Made by a program: the position numbers and the translations under genes
Assembly (NCBI GenBank): GCA_050289625.1
Contig: JBNKGC010000005.1
Span: forward strand, 5,819 to 69,818
DNA length: 64,000 bases
Direction of reading: 5' to 3'
From: NIC37A-2 sp050289625
GTDB lineage: Bacteria; Myxococcota_A; Polyangia; Polyangiales; Polyangiaceae
Notes under the pieces: model-generated
What the model saw: the letters and a program-made list of their open reading frames with translations, nothing else
The model's database searches: none
Told to the model about the DNA's origin: nothing
Shown here: piece by piece, positions 27,299 to 36,139 of the stretch
Numbering within the stretch: position 1 is the stretch's first letter
Layout: each line of letters begins with the position of its first letter

Positions 27299-27688
27299 TC
27301 AGTTCGACGGCGGCACGCAGGCTTTGATGCCGTTCTTTCCGCTCGGGTCGACGAAGTTGATGTTCGAGGAGCAGTTCGACTCGGCATCGACCGGGCGGTT
27401 CACGTTGCACTGCGCTTTGTCGGTGCAGATGCGGAAGCAGTAGTTTTCACCGTCGTCGTGCGCGACGCACGCGGACGCCTCGGGACAGTCGAGGTCGGTG
27501 GTGCAGCCGGTGAGTCCGCAATAGCCGCCTTTGAATTGCTGAAGGCACATCGCTTCCTCGACGCAGCCCATGTCGTTCTCACATGCGGCTCCTACGCCAA
27601 TCCGATCGGCTTCGCTGAGGTCGTCGTCGTCGTCGCTGCAAGCGGCGAGGGGCAGTCCCAAGAACAGGAGGAGCAAGAGTCGCTTCAT
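27299..27688 (-). CDS. small Cys-rich lipoprotein
   Basis: The 129-residue protein has a short signal peptide with lipobox LAAC (Cys17), an acidic Asp run directly after it and ten Cys in the mature part (GAACENDMGCVEEAMCLQ, GYCGLTGCTTDLDCPEASACV). This spacing is typical of small disulfide-stabilised extracytoplasmic proteins in this group. The Asp at +2 after the lipid-bearing Cys is Ser here, so outer-membrane sorting by the usual rule is possible. Function is unknown. It converges on metG. Confidence 0.75.
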   Translation of the reverse strand: MKRLLLLLFLGLPLAACSDDDDDLSEADRIGVGAACENDMGCVEEAMCLQQFKGGYCGLTGCTTDLDCPEASACVAHDDGENYCFRICTDKAQCNVNRPVDAESNCSSNINFVDPSGKNGIKACVPPSN

Positions 27689-28530
27689 GGGATGAGCGTA
27701 TCCGGCTTTCGGTGCTCAGACCACCGCTGGCCAGTGCGCTGTGGCCAAGATGCCTCTCTGTTGCGACTCACATTCGCGTTGCAGGTGCGACAGGCGATGT
27801 GAAGTGCTGCCTGCGCGGTGTCGTTGTGCGAGATGCGTCGTCAGTGCGGGTGAGTTTTCGGGAGACGCTCGGAGGTGATGTAGGTCGGAGTCGCCAGATA
27901 TTGGCGGCCTGTTAGCAAAGATGTTTTGGTCAGGAAGTGATCTGAACTCGACGGCCATCGAGCCCGCCTTGGTCGCGAACATCAGCTATCACTGACACGG
28001 CTGCGTGAGCTCTTCTTTTACGTGCCCACGACAGCCGTGGGGCACGTAGCGAATCGTGTGCTCCGTCCCGGCAGAACGTCTCATTGGCGGCATGGAAAGG
28101 ACGATCTCGGGCTCGTCCCAAGGGACGACGATGAGAGCCATTCGCGGCTGCGCGGAGCTGGCGAAAGCCATCTTGAGTGGTGCCCTGTCCCTTTACAAAT
28201 GCCAATGAGTCATCCGTGTAGGCGACCGTTGTCTACTGTCGGGAAAACACCTTGCCATGAAAGACACCGGTGCCCGAGCAGAGCGGTCGGTGAGGGCAGC
28301 CTGCTTTAGGCGGTTTTTGCAATCGGATTTCGTGTCTCGGTCCTGTTTGTTTTGCATCACAAAGTGCGAACACTGGCCGTTCGATGACACTGGCGGTTCC
28401 ATGACGAAGTGAAGCGCTTCCGAGTCGATCGGTTTCTGGAGTCGATGACAAAACCCGGACGCCGAAGCCACTCATGGTCGAGGGGCGCGAACAGCGCTCT
28501 TCCTGTCTTACATCGTAGGAGAAGGACACC
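27689..28530. other. 842-bp gene-free spacer with lower GC
   Basis: No reading frame here has the coding bias of the neighbours. The stretch is visibly less GC-rich, with T-runs and codon-unlike composition around 27840-28030 and 28310-28360. It may be decayed DNA. The promoter of the gene at 28531 should lie in the last 150 bases, but I cannot point to a clear -35/-10. Confidence 0.5.
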
Positions 28531-30204
28531 GTGAAACTGTCTCGCTTCATTTCGCTAGGCGCCCTCGTGGGCCTGTCTGTCACACCCCTCGCCTCTTGTA
28601 GCGACGAGGACAAACCAGAAGCCGGCAGTCTTGGCGGTTCGTGCGATCCGTCCGCGAGCTCCCCCTGCAAGGATGACCTCGAGTGCACGAGTGCGGAGGG
28701 CGGTGGCAACGTGTGCACCCATCGACCGGGCGCCGGATGTGATCCGGACGACGCCGATCTGAAAAATGGAGGGTGTTCGACGGAGGCTGTGTGCGAGTCG
28801 CCGCCCTCCGGAGCAGGCGGCGCTTCAGGGGAGCCCATCTGTCAGACGACCGAAGGAGGTGTTTGTGACCCGGATGAGGCGTTCTGCGCGGAAGGCCTCA
28901 CCTGTGCCGAAGTCGAAAACGGTGAGCATCGTTGTTTTGCTCGGGTCGTGATGCGCGGCGACGTCACCGACACGACCGACGGTGCTGGCATCGAGGCCGC
29001 CCAGGTGATCGCCATCGACGAGGAAGGCGTCGCGGTTTCCGACGTGGCGGTGACCAACGTGGATGGGAACTACGAGCTCGACGTTCCTGTCTTGCGCACC
29101 GAGGACGGTACGCCCGTGGACGCGAGCTTCACGCTCCGCGGTTCGGCTCAGGACTACCAACCCTTCCCCGAGGGGGTACGAGTCGCCCTTCCCATCGAGG
29201 TCTCCGGGGCGGTCCAGGAGGACGGTATCTACGTCCTGGACAGCTCGCTCACCGACATTGGGCTGATTCCGCTCGAAGCGGGTGATCGAACGATGATCTC
29301 CGGGCAGATCACCGCGCTCGAAGGCGACGCGGCGGGAGAGGTGGGAGGCGTTCTGGTCGTCGCCACTGGAGACGCCGGCTCGTTCAGCGCCATCACCGAC
29401 AGCAGCGGAAACTATACGATCTTCAACGTGCCGGACGGCGAATACGACATTCGAGCGTACGCGGCGGACATCCAAGTCGAGACGGGTGGGGCCTCGGTCG
29501 CGGGCGAGCCCGTGAGCGACGTCAACCTCGCTCAGGCCGAGGGAGACAACGCGACCGTGAACGGCAACGTTCAGATCGTCAACGCGCCTGGAGGCTCGCA
29601 GACGAGTGTCATCTTGGTCGTCGAGGACACGTTCGATCCGAACGTCGCGCGGGGGGAGGTGCCGCGTGGCCTCCGAGCGCCGCGCACGGGCGCGCCGAAC
29701 GTCAACGGCGACTTTACCATCGAAGGCGTGCCGGTCGGGCGCTACGTGGTGCTCGCCGCTTACGAAAACGACGATCTGGTCCGAGACCCCGACACCAACA
29801 TCGCGGGGACGGACTTCGTGACTCTCGAGGTGACGGAGGGTGACACGACGATCGATATCGCCGATTCGTTCAAGGTGACCGAAGCCCTCGCCACGGTGAG
29901 CCCCGGAGCAGATGCTGCGGAGGCGGTCGATTCGAAACCCATGCTCGAGTGGGCGGATGACAGCAGTGAAGACTGGTACGACGTGCGCGTGTTCGACAGC
30001 TTCGGAAACGAGGTCTGGGCCGAGCTCATGCTTCCGGGGGTGAGCGGTAGCGACACCGTGACCGTCCAGTACGACGGCCCGCTGGAGCCCGGCATGTACT
30101 ATCAGTTCCGTGTGAGCTCCTGGCGACAGCCTGGCGGAGGCGAGGCCGCGCCCATCTCCATGACTGAAGACCTGCGGGGAGTGTTCTATCTGCCAGCTCC
30201 CTGA
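28531..30204 (+). CDS. lipoprotein with carboxypeptidase-regulatory-like beta-sandwich domains
   Basis: The GTG at 28531 follows AGGAGAAGGA, a strong ribosome binding site. The 557-residue protein has a lipobox (LASC, Cys23), a Cys-rich region of disulfide-type units (about 35-135) and then three or more beta-sandwich units of the CarboxypepD_reg type. One is at about 138-195 (VTDTTDGAGIEAAQVI ... GNYELDVPV) and one at about 250-310 (SSGNYTIFNVPDGEYDI); a third spans about 345-420. A final fibronectin-like part (about 470-555) contains YDVRVFDSFG. These are adhesion/structural modules; no catalytic domain is present. A clear terminator follows. Confidence 0.8.
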   Translation: MKLSRFISLGALVGLSVTPLASCSDEDKPEAGSLGGSCDPSASSPCKDDLECTSAEGGGNVCTHRPGAGCDPDDADLKNGGCSTEAVCESPPSGAGGASGEPICQTTEGGVCDPDEAFCAEGLTCAEVENGEHRCFARVVMRGDVTDTTDGAGIEAAQVIAIDEEGVAVSDVAVTNVDGNYELDVPVLRTEDGTPVDASFTLRGSAQDYQPFPEGVRVALPIEVSGAVQEDGIYVLDSSLTDIGLIPLEAGDRTMISGQITALEGDAAGEVGGVLVVATGDAGSFSAITDSSGNYTIFNVPDGEYDIRAYAADIQVETGGASVAGEPVSDVNLAQAEGDNATVNGNVQIVNAPGGSQTSVILVVEDTFDPNVARGEVPRGLRAPRTGAPNVNGDFTIEGVPVGRYVVLAAYENDDLVRDPDTNIAGTDFVTLEVTEGDTTIDIADSFKVTEALATVSPGADAAEAVDSKPMLEWADDSSEDWYDVRVFDSFGNEVWAELMLPGVSGSDTVTVQYDGPLEPGMYYQFRVSSWRQPGGGEAAPISMTEDLRGVFYLPAP

Positions 30205-30237
30205 CGGGACCTGCCGGGCTGGTCACCGGCATCCCGA

Positions 30238-30273
30238 CGCCCTCGGCGCGAAACGCGCCGAGGGCGTTTTCCT
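30238..30273 (+). terminator. Rho-independent terminator
   Basis: A perfect 13-bp stem (CGCCCTCGGCGCG / CGCGCCGAGGGCG) with an AAA loop is followed by TTTTCCTTT. It lies 33 bases past the stop of the lipoprotein gene. Confidence 0.9.
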
Positions 30274-30434
30274 TTGCGCTGGGGCTCGGTTGCAGCGAGA
30301 GGCGCGGGCGCGACCAAAAGGGAGCGCACTTCGAAGCACTCGCCTCCGAGAGCGGGATGGGGCCGACATCGGCGGCGCCGTGGCAATGGCGCACGCCGCT
30401 CACTGGAGGCGTGGGAGCCGTCCGCGTGCCGCGC

Positions 30435-31145
30435 TTACTTCGTCGCCGAGTCGTCGAGGGTGCGATCGATCTTGTGGCGGTGCGCGGAATGCGGATACGC
30501 CTGGTCGAATCGGTCGGCGCGAGCGCGGGCCGCCTCGAGCGAGCCGAGGCGCTTCATGGCGTCGATCGCCAAGACCTCGCGCTCCTGGGTGAGAGCACCT
30601 GACGGGTAGAGGGCACGGTGGCGCTCGGTGAGCGCGAGGGCCTTCCGTGGATCGCTTGAGAGGGCACTCTGGGCGGCCTGAAGCAGACTCACCTCGGACG
30701 GCTTTGGGGCAGCCGCAGTACGCGTTGGGGCTTCCTGCGGGGAGGTTCTCGGGTCCGCCGCGGCCGGAGGCGTGTCGTTCGACACGCTGGACTCAGGCGC
30801 GAGCTGCGCCGTTTCGGCGACCGAGTTGACCGAACGCACGGAGGGCAGGGCCACCGGTGCCTGCGCCTTCTGGACCACTTGGACCGTAGGCGCGCGGTCG
30901 CGGGGTTGGTTCGTCACGGCGAGCGTCGCGACGCCGCCACCCAGGGCGAGTGCGCCAACCACCAGCAGAGGCTTGAGAAGGGCGATGGTGCCGGCCCCCG
31001 CGAGGGCTGGACCGAGCTTGGTCGCAACCGCCGCGATTTGTTGCCGGCTCGGTTCGACTTCCTTTGCTGCTCCCAGCATGGCGCGCAGCTCGGGTGGAGC
31101 GTTGCCGGCGGCGTCAACCCAGCGGATCGGATCCTGCGAGCTCAT
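30435..31145 (-). CDS. single-pass membrane protein coupled to an ECF sigma factor
   Basis: The 236-residue protein has a cytoplasmic N-terminus of about 50 residues, one membrane helix (about 52-77) and a periplasmic part. That part has an Ala/Pro/Ser-rich linker and a C-terminal helical pair (about 170-225) like half a TPR/YbgF-type repeat (LLQAAQSALSSDPRKALALTERHRALYP). Its ATG overlaps the stop of the sigma gene (ATGA). The position is that of an anti-sigma factor, but there is no HxxxCxxC zinc motif. I therefore call it a possible regulator, not a proven anti-sigma. Confidence 0.75.
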   Translation of the reverse strand: MSSQDPIRWVDAAGNAPPELRAMLGAAKEVEPSRQQIAAVATKLGPALAGAGTIALLKPLLVVGALALGGGVATLAVTNQPRDRAPTVQVVQKAQAPVALPSVRSVNSVAETAQLAPESSVSNDTPPAAADPRTSPQEAPTRTAAAPKPSEVSLLQAAQSALSSDPRKALALTERHRALYPSGALTQEREVLAIDAMKRLGSLEAARARADRFDQAYPHSAHRHKIDRTLDDSATK

Positions 31146-31663
31146 TGCGCAGCCTCGCTGGGGCGCAACGCTTCCGCCAACTGCTTGCGAGCAGCGTGCA
31201 GGCGCGAATAGGCCGTTTGCAGAGGGCACCCTACGGCGATGGCTACCTCTTTCATCGGAAGCTCCTCGATTTCGTACAGGACGAAGACCTCACGCTTGAG
31301 CGGATCGAGTTCGTCGAGGAGAGCCAGTAGCTTCTTTCGCAGCCGAGAGCGTTCGAGGTTCGTGTCCTGGCCTGCTGGGAGCTCCGCGTCGGGAACCTCT
31401 TCGGTTGGCTGCTCACGCCGCACATAGGCGCGGCGGCGGTAGTCCGAAGCCGTTCGAATGCAGATTCCGTACACCCAGGTGCGAACCGTCGAGCGCCCCT
31501 GAAACTCTTTCCACTTTCGCCCGACGATGAGGAAAACCTCGTGGCACTGATCCTCGAGATCCGCTTCCCGGACCCCGAGGTGTCGAAGACTGCGCCAGAC
31601 GAACCGAACATTTTCCCGATACAGGTGGTCAAATTCCGACGAGCCGTCTCGTCCGGGAGCCAT
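31142..31663 (-). CDS. ECF-type RNA polymerase sigma factor
   Basis: The 173-residue protein has sigma region 2 (about 10-80: EFDHLYRENVRFVWRSLRHLG, then STVRTWVYGICIRTASDYRRR) and region 4 (about 115-165: LDELDPLKREVFVLYEIEELPMKEVA, then PLQTAYSRLHAARKQL). It has no region 3 or 1.1, as is usual for ECF factors. The ATG at 31663 is the best start. It is the third gene of a four-gene operon that begins with a Cys-rich lipoprotein and ends with a membrane protein, which suggests that it responds to an envelope signal. Its promoter targets cannot be read from here. Confidence 0.92.
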   Translation of the reverse strand: MAPGRDGSSEFDHLYRENVRFVWRSLRHLGVREADLEDQCHEVFLIVGRKWKEFQGRSTVRTWVYGICIRTASDYRRRAYVRREQPTEEVPDAELPAGQDTNLERSRLRKKLLALLDELDPLKREVFVLYEIEELPMKEVAIAVGCPLQTAYSRLHAARKQLAEALRPSEAAQ

Positions 31664-31728
31664 CCCGAACGTTTGGACCTCGAGGGTCTCACCTGCACTT
31701 GGTCTGTGGGCCACGAACCTCGACGTTA

Positions 31729-32808
31729 TCACTTCGAACGCACTTCGACCCCCACCTCGACTGAAAACGTCACGATGGGCCTTCGATATAGCTCGGTTCG
31801 ACTGCTGTCGGCCTCGACGACGTGGAAGCGATCGCGAACCAGTGGGGCTCCGATCTCGCCTCGCACAAACGCCCACAGTGGCGCCCGAAGTGGCCCGACG
31901 AGCTCGAGACTCGCCACGGGTTCGACGAAGGCGCGGAGAGTTTGACCGTTTTCGTCGAAGCCATCCGTCGAGGCAGCTAGCATTCCACCGCGCAGGCCCA
32001 GGCACCCGCGGGTTTGTAGGTGGTACGGAGATTGTCCGAAGAGCGGACAGGCCAGCACTCCGAGGGAATGGCTCGACGCCGCGAAAGTGCCGCCACCGTC
32101 GAGCTCGGACGAGGTGGGGAGGCTCGAAGACAGATCGACGAGCGCAGGTACGAGCCCTTCGGTTGGGGTGAAGATGGCTCCCAAGCGGAGTCCGGGAGCG
32201 ATGCCGGGGGTCGCGCCCCAAGCGCCGTAAACGCTCACGCGCGGCAAGAGGATCGCGTGGTGCGATGGACGGGATTCAGGTGCGAAGCTCTCCGAGCTTC
32301 GCGGAGGTGGGAGCGGCTCTGGCGGGGGTGGCCCTGCGGGTGGCTCGGATGCTTGGGGCGACGGCGGGAGCGCTGGAGCATGGGCCTCCTGACGGACGTC
32401 GGGAGCGTCAAGCATGAGGGAGACGACGAGCGCCAGGGACTCGTCGAGGGAACGACAGCTCTCGCCCTCCACTGAGAGGTCTCGCGAGCCAACGGGATCG
32501 CCGGAGGCCCGCTCCAGTTCGAGGCGGGCGCGAAAACCGACCTCTGGAGCCGGCGTCACTTCGCCACGCAGAATCAGACTGGCTCCCTCATCGGTAAAGA
32601 GGGTGCGCCCTGCACTCGATTCCACGAGCGCGGTGAGCTCCGCTTTGGAAGCGCAGTTGGAGTTCGCTGGGGTCGTCCACTCCAGTCGCGTGAGCGCGGA
32701 GGCGGGCGAGGTGAATGCGAACGCGCCGAGGGCGACGCCCAGTGCCGTCAGGCGGGGAGGGAGGCGGCGTTGGTCCGCCCCAGGGGCGCGATGAAACGAG
32801 CCGCGCAT
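31729..32808 (-). CDS. exported protein, possible outer-membrane beta-barrel
   Basis: The ATG at 32808 lies one base past the stop of the Cys-rich lipoprotein gene, so translation is probably coupled. The 359-residue protein has a signal-peptide-like N-terminus (LTALGVALGAFAFTSPASA), a globular part with two Cys, a Pro-rich linker (about 150-180) and a C-terminal third of alternating amphipathic strands (AILLPRVSVYGAWG, GLRLGAIFTPTEG, GCLGLRGGMLAAST, VASLELVGPLRAPLWAFVRGEIG). Its last strand is IVTFSVEVGVEVRSK. The pattern fits a small beta-barrel in the outer membrane. The family is unrecognised. Confidence 0.65.
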   Translation of the reverse strand: MRGSFHRAPGADQRRLPPRLTALGVALGAFAFTSPASALTRLEWTTPANSNCASKAELTALVESSAGRTLFTDEGASLILRGEVTPAPEVGFRARLELERASGDPVGSRDLSVEGESCRSLDESLALVVSLMLDAPDVRQEAHAPALPPSPQASEPPAGPPPPEPLPPPRSSESFAPESRPSHHAILLPRVSVYGAWGATPGIAPGLRLGAIFTPTEGLVPALVDLSSSLPTSSELDGGGTFAASSHSLGVLACPLFGQSPYHLQTRGCLGLRGGMLAASTDGFDENGQTLRAFVEPVASLELVGPLRAPLWAFVRGEIGAPLVRDRFHVVEADSSRTELYRRPIVTFSVEVGVEVRSK

Positions 32809-32809
32809 C

Positions 32810-34081
32810 TCAGTTTCCCGCGCCTCCAGCGCTAAGGGGCGCGGTCGAAGAGAGCTGGCATCGGCCTTCGAGCGACCCGAGCACGGGGAGGCAATCCGCT
32901 TCATTGCAGCACTCCGCGGAGGTGGCGCAGGGCCCGCCTTCGGAGACGCATGCGCTCAGGGGCTCGTCGCAGCGCAACGTCCCCGAGGCATCGACAACGC
33001 AACGTCCGCCATCGCAGCAATCCGCGCTGGTGGCGCACTGGGCGCCTGGCGCAACGCAGGTCCCCCCGAGGGCGTTGCAACGGGGGATGCCGTCGGAATC
33101 GAGCTCGCACACGCCTGGGCTATCGGTGCCGTCGCAGCATCGATTCGCCGCTGCGCTGATGCTGCAGGCGTAGTCCGCAAAGTGGCAGACGTTGCCTTGG
33201 GGGCTGCAAGCGCGGGCGTTCCGGCAGATCCCGAACTCGGCTCCGAGGGCCCTGTCGCAGGTGACGTTGCCGGCCCCTGCGAGATCTCCGTCGAGCGAGC
33301 CCCCGCAGCAGTCGACGTCGTGGCGGCACAGCTCGCCGGTAACGCGACATCCGGAAGCTGGCTGACAAATCGAAACGCCACTCGGTTCGTAGACTTCGCA
33401 GAGCCGACTGCAGCAGTCGTTGCAGTCGGAGCAAACCGTGCCGGCGACTCCATTGCAGTTGCTGGCTCCCGGGGGCGCCGTGGCGCAGGTTCCGAGCGAT
33501 GCGCCGGGCTGCTTCTCGCAGACGCCGGTGCAGCACTGCTCGTCCGCACCGCAGACGTCTCCGGGCTGCGTGCAGAAGGAAGAAGCGAGGGCGCAGGTTC
33601 CAGCGTCACACCACCCCGAGCAGCAGTCGTCGCTGGCGCCGCAAGAGTTGCCGGCCGTCGCGCATTGGTCGTTCAAGGCCGAGCACAGACCCGCGTCGCA
33701 GCTTCCGCCGCAGCAATCGTCGCCCTTGCTGCAGGTCTGTCCGTCGGAGATGCAGCGCTCACCACAGGTGCCCCCCACGCAGCTGCGTCCGCAGCACTCG
33801 ATGGCGGAGGCGCAGGAAGCTCCGGCCGTCGCACACTCGGAAAGCACGGAGACGCACTGCCCGAGTGCCGCGTCGCAAAGCCCCGAGCAACAATCCGTGC
33901 CACGCGAACAGGCGCCGTTGAGCGGGGCACAGGAATTCGCACCGCCGCTGCCACCGGAGCTGATCTGTCCGCTTTCAGGCGCTCGCCGCGCGAGGTCGAC
34001 GTCCGAACCCAGCGTTCCGCACGCCACCAACGCGGCGAGCACGCAGGCGGCAAACAAGGCCAAGTTGCGGTAACGAATCAT
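32810..34081 (-). CDS. Cys-rich repeat lipoprotein (CC-type disulfide repeats)
   Basis: The 423-residue protein has a lipobox (LVAC, Cys21) and then a Ser/Gly linker. About ten repeats of roughly 35 residues follow, with the pattern C-x6-C-x5-CC-x3-C-x4-C (e.g. CSRGTDCCSGLCDAALGQC, CSKGDDCCGGSCDAGLC). This is the disulfide-knot-like repeat found in many myxobacterial surface proteins; it differs from the DUF4215 repeat of the giant proteins nearby. It is the first gene of the operon leading into the ECF sigma factor. Ligand and role are unknown. Confidence 0.8.
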   Translation of the reverse strand: MIRYRNLALFAACVLAALVACGTLGSDVDLARRAPESGQISSGGSGGANSCAPLNGACSRGTDCCSGLCDAALGQCVSVLSECATAGASCASAIECCGRSCVGGTCGERCISDGQTCSKGDDCCGGSCDAGLCSALNDQCATAGNSCGASDDCCSGWCDAGTCALASSFCTQPGDVCGADEQCCTGVCEKQPGASLGTCATAPPGASNCNGVAGTVCSDCNDCCSRLCEVYEPSGVSICQPASGCRVTGELCRHDVDCCGGSLDGDLAGAGNVTCDRALGAEFGICRNARACSPQGNVCHFADYACSISAAANRCCDGTDSPGVCELDSDGIPRCNALGGTCVAPGAQCATSADCCDGGRCVVDASGTLRCDEPLSACVSEGGPCATSAECCNEADCLPVLGSLEGRCQLSSTAPLSAGGAGN

Positions 34082-34580
34082 GAAGCGCGTGGCGGGAAGG
34101 GGACGCTGGTACGGGACGGGGATAGCCCGAATTGGAGCTCGATGCCCCCCTCCGAGTCGCGGCTTTCGCAGGCCGGGACGAAACGTCGAAAATGACGCGA
34201 ATCCCAGGGTTCTGCCGGGTCGAGCAGGCGTGGTCCGAGCGGATGGTGGTGGCGCCGAGGGGAAGCAGGACGGAGAGCTCTTCGCGGCGTCGTCATCGAA
34301 GGGACGGGGTCGGTGGCTAGGCTGGGTGCAGCGAGGAGCGCGCACCTTCTCGCACTTTATCGAGTCTCATCCGGATAATTTGGCGAGTCCCGAACCACTC
34401 ACTGCTTGTGATGTCGCGCCCTGAGAATTCGGCTGGAATTACGCGAGTGATCCTTCGCCGAATGGACCGCGCTCACCGGTGTTGGTGCGATTGACCATGG
34501 CGCTGGCCACGGGGCCGCACCACCCTGTTGTACTTTTCTAACGCTTCGATCCTTCCGACCGTATTCTCTCCGGAGTGATG
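34082..34580. other. 499-bp spacer between divergent lipoprotein genes
   Basis: I see no gene here. The last 200 bases are less GC-rich and should carry the promoter of the gene at 34581; a CCGGAG box precedes that start. Nothing else stands out. Confidence 0.45.
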
Positions 34581-35549
34581 ATGAACCCAAAACGCCCCCC
34601 TCGACTCCTCACTGCGGCCCTCATCGCCATCTCGACCGTAGGTTGGGCTGCGGCCTGTTCCTCGAACGGGGACACCGATGTCGGAACCGACTCTGGCACT
34701 GGCAGCACCTCGGGCTCGGGCTCGGGCTCCGGCGCCGATTCCGGTTCGGGTGGCGCGAACAGCTCGGGGGGAGGTCTGAATCTGGGCGATGCAGGTTCGG
34801 GAGGCACGGTCATGGGCATGGCGGGGGCCTTCAGCGTCACCGAGGCCGGTGAGTTCTACTGCGGCGACGTGCTCTGCGAGTGCAACGACGGGATCGACAA
34901 CGACAACGACGGCACGGCCGACGGCTTCGACGTCGAGTGCACCGGCCCCTACGACAATGATGAGAGCAGCTTTGCCACGGGAATTTCCGGCGACAACAAA
35001 GACCCCAAGTGGCAGGACTGTTTCTTCGACGGAAATTCGGGTGCAGGTGACGACGGCTGCAAGTACCACACCGAGTGCGCCCTTCCGGATGGAAATCCGC
35101 CCGCTGGTGGATGCGACGTCACTCAAGAATGCCTCGATTTCTGTGCCGCCCGCACACCCAACGGCTGCGACTGTTTCGGTTGCTGCGACATCCAGACCGA
35201 CCAGGGTGTGATCTCCGTGGTGATTTCGGACAGCTGTGACTTCGAGAACATCAACGACACCGATGCCTGTCCGCGCTGCACACGGAGCGATCAGTGCGGC
35301 AACGAGTGCGGCGAGTGTGAGCTCTGCCCCGGCAAGACCGAGCTCCCGGCTAGTTGCAACACGGGGACCGGTGGTTCGAGCGGAACCGGCGGCTCCGGTA
35401 GCGGTGGTTCCGGAACCGGTGGTTCCGGAACCGGTGGTTCCCCCGGATACACCTGCGACAATGGGGAAACCGTGTGCGCTACGTCCACGGACTGTGGTTC
35501 CGGCGAATACTGTCAGCTCGGCTGCTGTCTGCCGGTGGTCATCCGCTGA
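34581..35549 (+). CDS. Cys-rich lipoprotein with Gly/Ser/Thr-rich linkers
   Basis: Two ATGs and a GTG lie together at 34575-34583. I take 34581 for the best distance from GGAG. The 322-residue protein has lipobox AAAC (Cys26), a Gly/Ser linker (about 35-70) and a DGIDNDNDG calcium-binding-like stretch. A Cys-rich domain with about 20 Cys follows (about 90-255), then a second linker of GTGGS repeats (about 260-290) and a small C-terminal Cys knot. DGIDNDNDG resembles thrombospondin type 3-like or DUF4215-type motifs. It is probably a surface protein. A terminator follows. Confidence 0.75.
   Translation: MNPKRPPRLLTAALIAISTVGWAAACSSNGDTDVGTDSGTGSTSGSGSGSGADSGSGGANSSGGGLNLGDAGSGGTVMGMAGAFSVTEAGEFYCGDVLCECNDGIDNDNDGTADGFDVECTGPYDNDESSFATGISGDNKDPKWQDCFFDGNSGAGDDGCKYHTECALPDGNPPAGGCDVTQECLDFCAARTPNGCDCFGCCDIQTDQGVISVVISDSCDFENINDTDACPRCTRSDQCGNECGECELCPGKTELPASCNTGTGGSSGTGGSGSGGSGTGGSGTGGSPGYTCDNGETVCATSTDCGSGEYCQLGCCLPVVIR
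35367..35441 (+). repeat. short tandem repeat coding for a Gly-rich linker
   Basis: About four to five copies of a 15-nt unit (GGAACCGGTGGTTCC and variants) encode GTGGS repeats in the lipoprotein at 34581-35549. The last two copies are identical, so copy number may vary between strains. Confidence 0.7.
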
Positions 35550-35575
35550 CCGAACGCCTTGGCGGAAATTGAAGG

Positions 35576-35605
35576 ACGGGGAGCCCGAAAGGGCTTCCCG
35601 TTTTC
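35576..35605 (+). terminator. hairpin terminator
   Basis: An 11-bp stem with one G-T pair (ACGGGGAGCCC / GGGCTTCCCGT) and a GAAA loop is followed by TTTC. It lies 26 bases past the stop of the lipoprotein gene. Confidence 0.8.
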
Positions 35606-36139
35606 GCATGGGCTGAACGTCGTAGGCGGTCGGAGAGGCCCGGACCCACGGTTCGTCGATGTCCGCCGAGCGAACCGTCGGAGACTCTCGAGGGACCGTC
35701 TCGAAAATATAGCTGTGGGCTGACCCGAACGAGCCGTTCGATGAGGAGAAGCCCCTGCGGGGACGGTGCGCGTGCCCCGTCTGCCCCGTCTGCGCCTTCG
35801 AGTGCAACGAACTCCTGCAAGGTGGCCTGGGGCGCTTCGTAGAGCTCGAAGGCGAAAGCCCGCGGACTCTTTCCGAAGGAGCGAAGGTGAGTGCGAGTCG
35901 TTGCGAAAGCTCTTCTTGGTTGCGGTCCTGCACATGTGGGTGGAAGGCGTTGTTTGTGTCTGATTGTTATCTGCGAAATGCGATGTCGAAGTCGGGGGAA
36001 CACACAGATCGCTCACAGAGTGTGTGTTTGAAAATTGTGCCTCGAGTGTTCGTTGGGTCTGTTCATTTGAAAGATTAGGTGAGAGTCTGTCTTGCTGGTG
36101 TTTCTTTAACCCGCGCACGACACGGAGTCTTTGCCGCTC
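35602..36139. other. 538-bp leader before the first giant DUF4215 gene
   Basis: No gene is visible. From about 35930 the sequence becomes clearly A/T-richer. A stem-loop (AACACAC 35999-36005 / GTGTGTT 36022-36028) lies about 110 bases before the start. The promoter of the giant gene is expected here, and the structure could act at the RNA level; I cannot assign it. Confidence 0.45.

Noticed and set aside
27989..28205. Short frames in the low-GC spacer, considered as transposase remains
   Set aside because: No transposase motif, inverted repeat or target duplication could be found.
30435..31145. Membrane protein as a classical zinc anti-sigma factor
   Set aside because: The HxxxCxxC motif is absent and the cytoplasmic part is only about 50 residues; kept as a possible regulator only.
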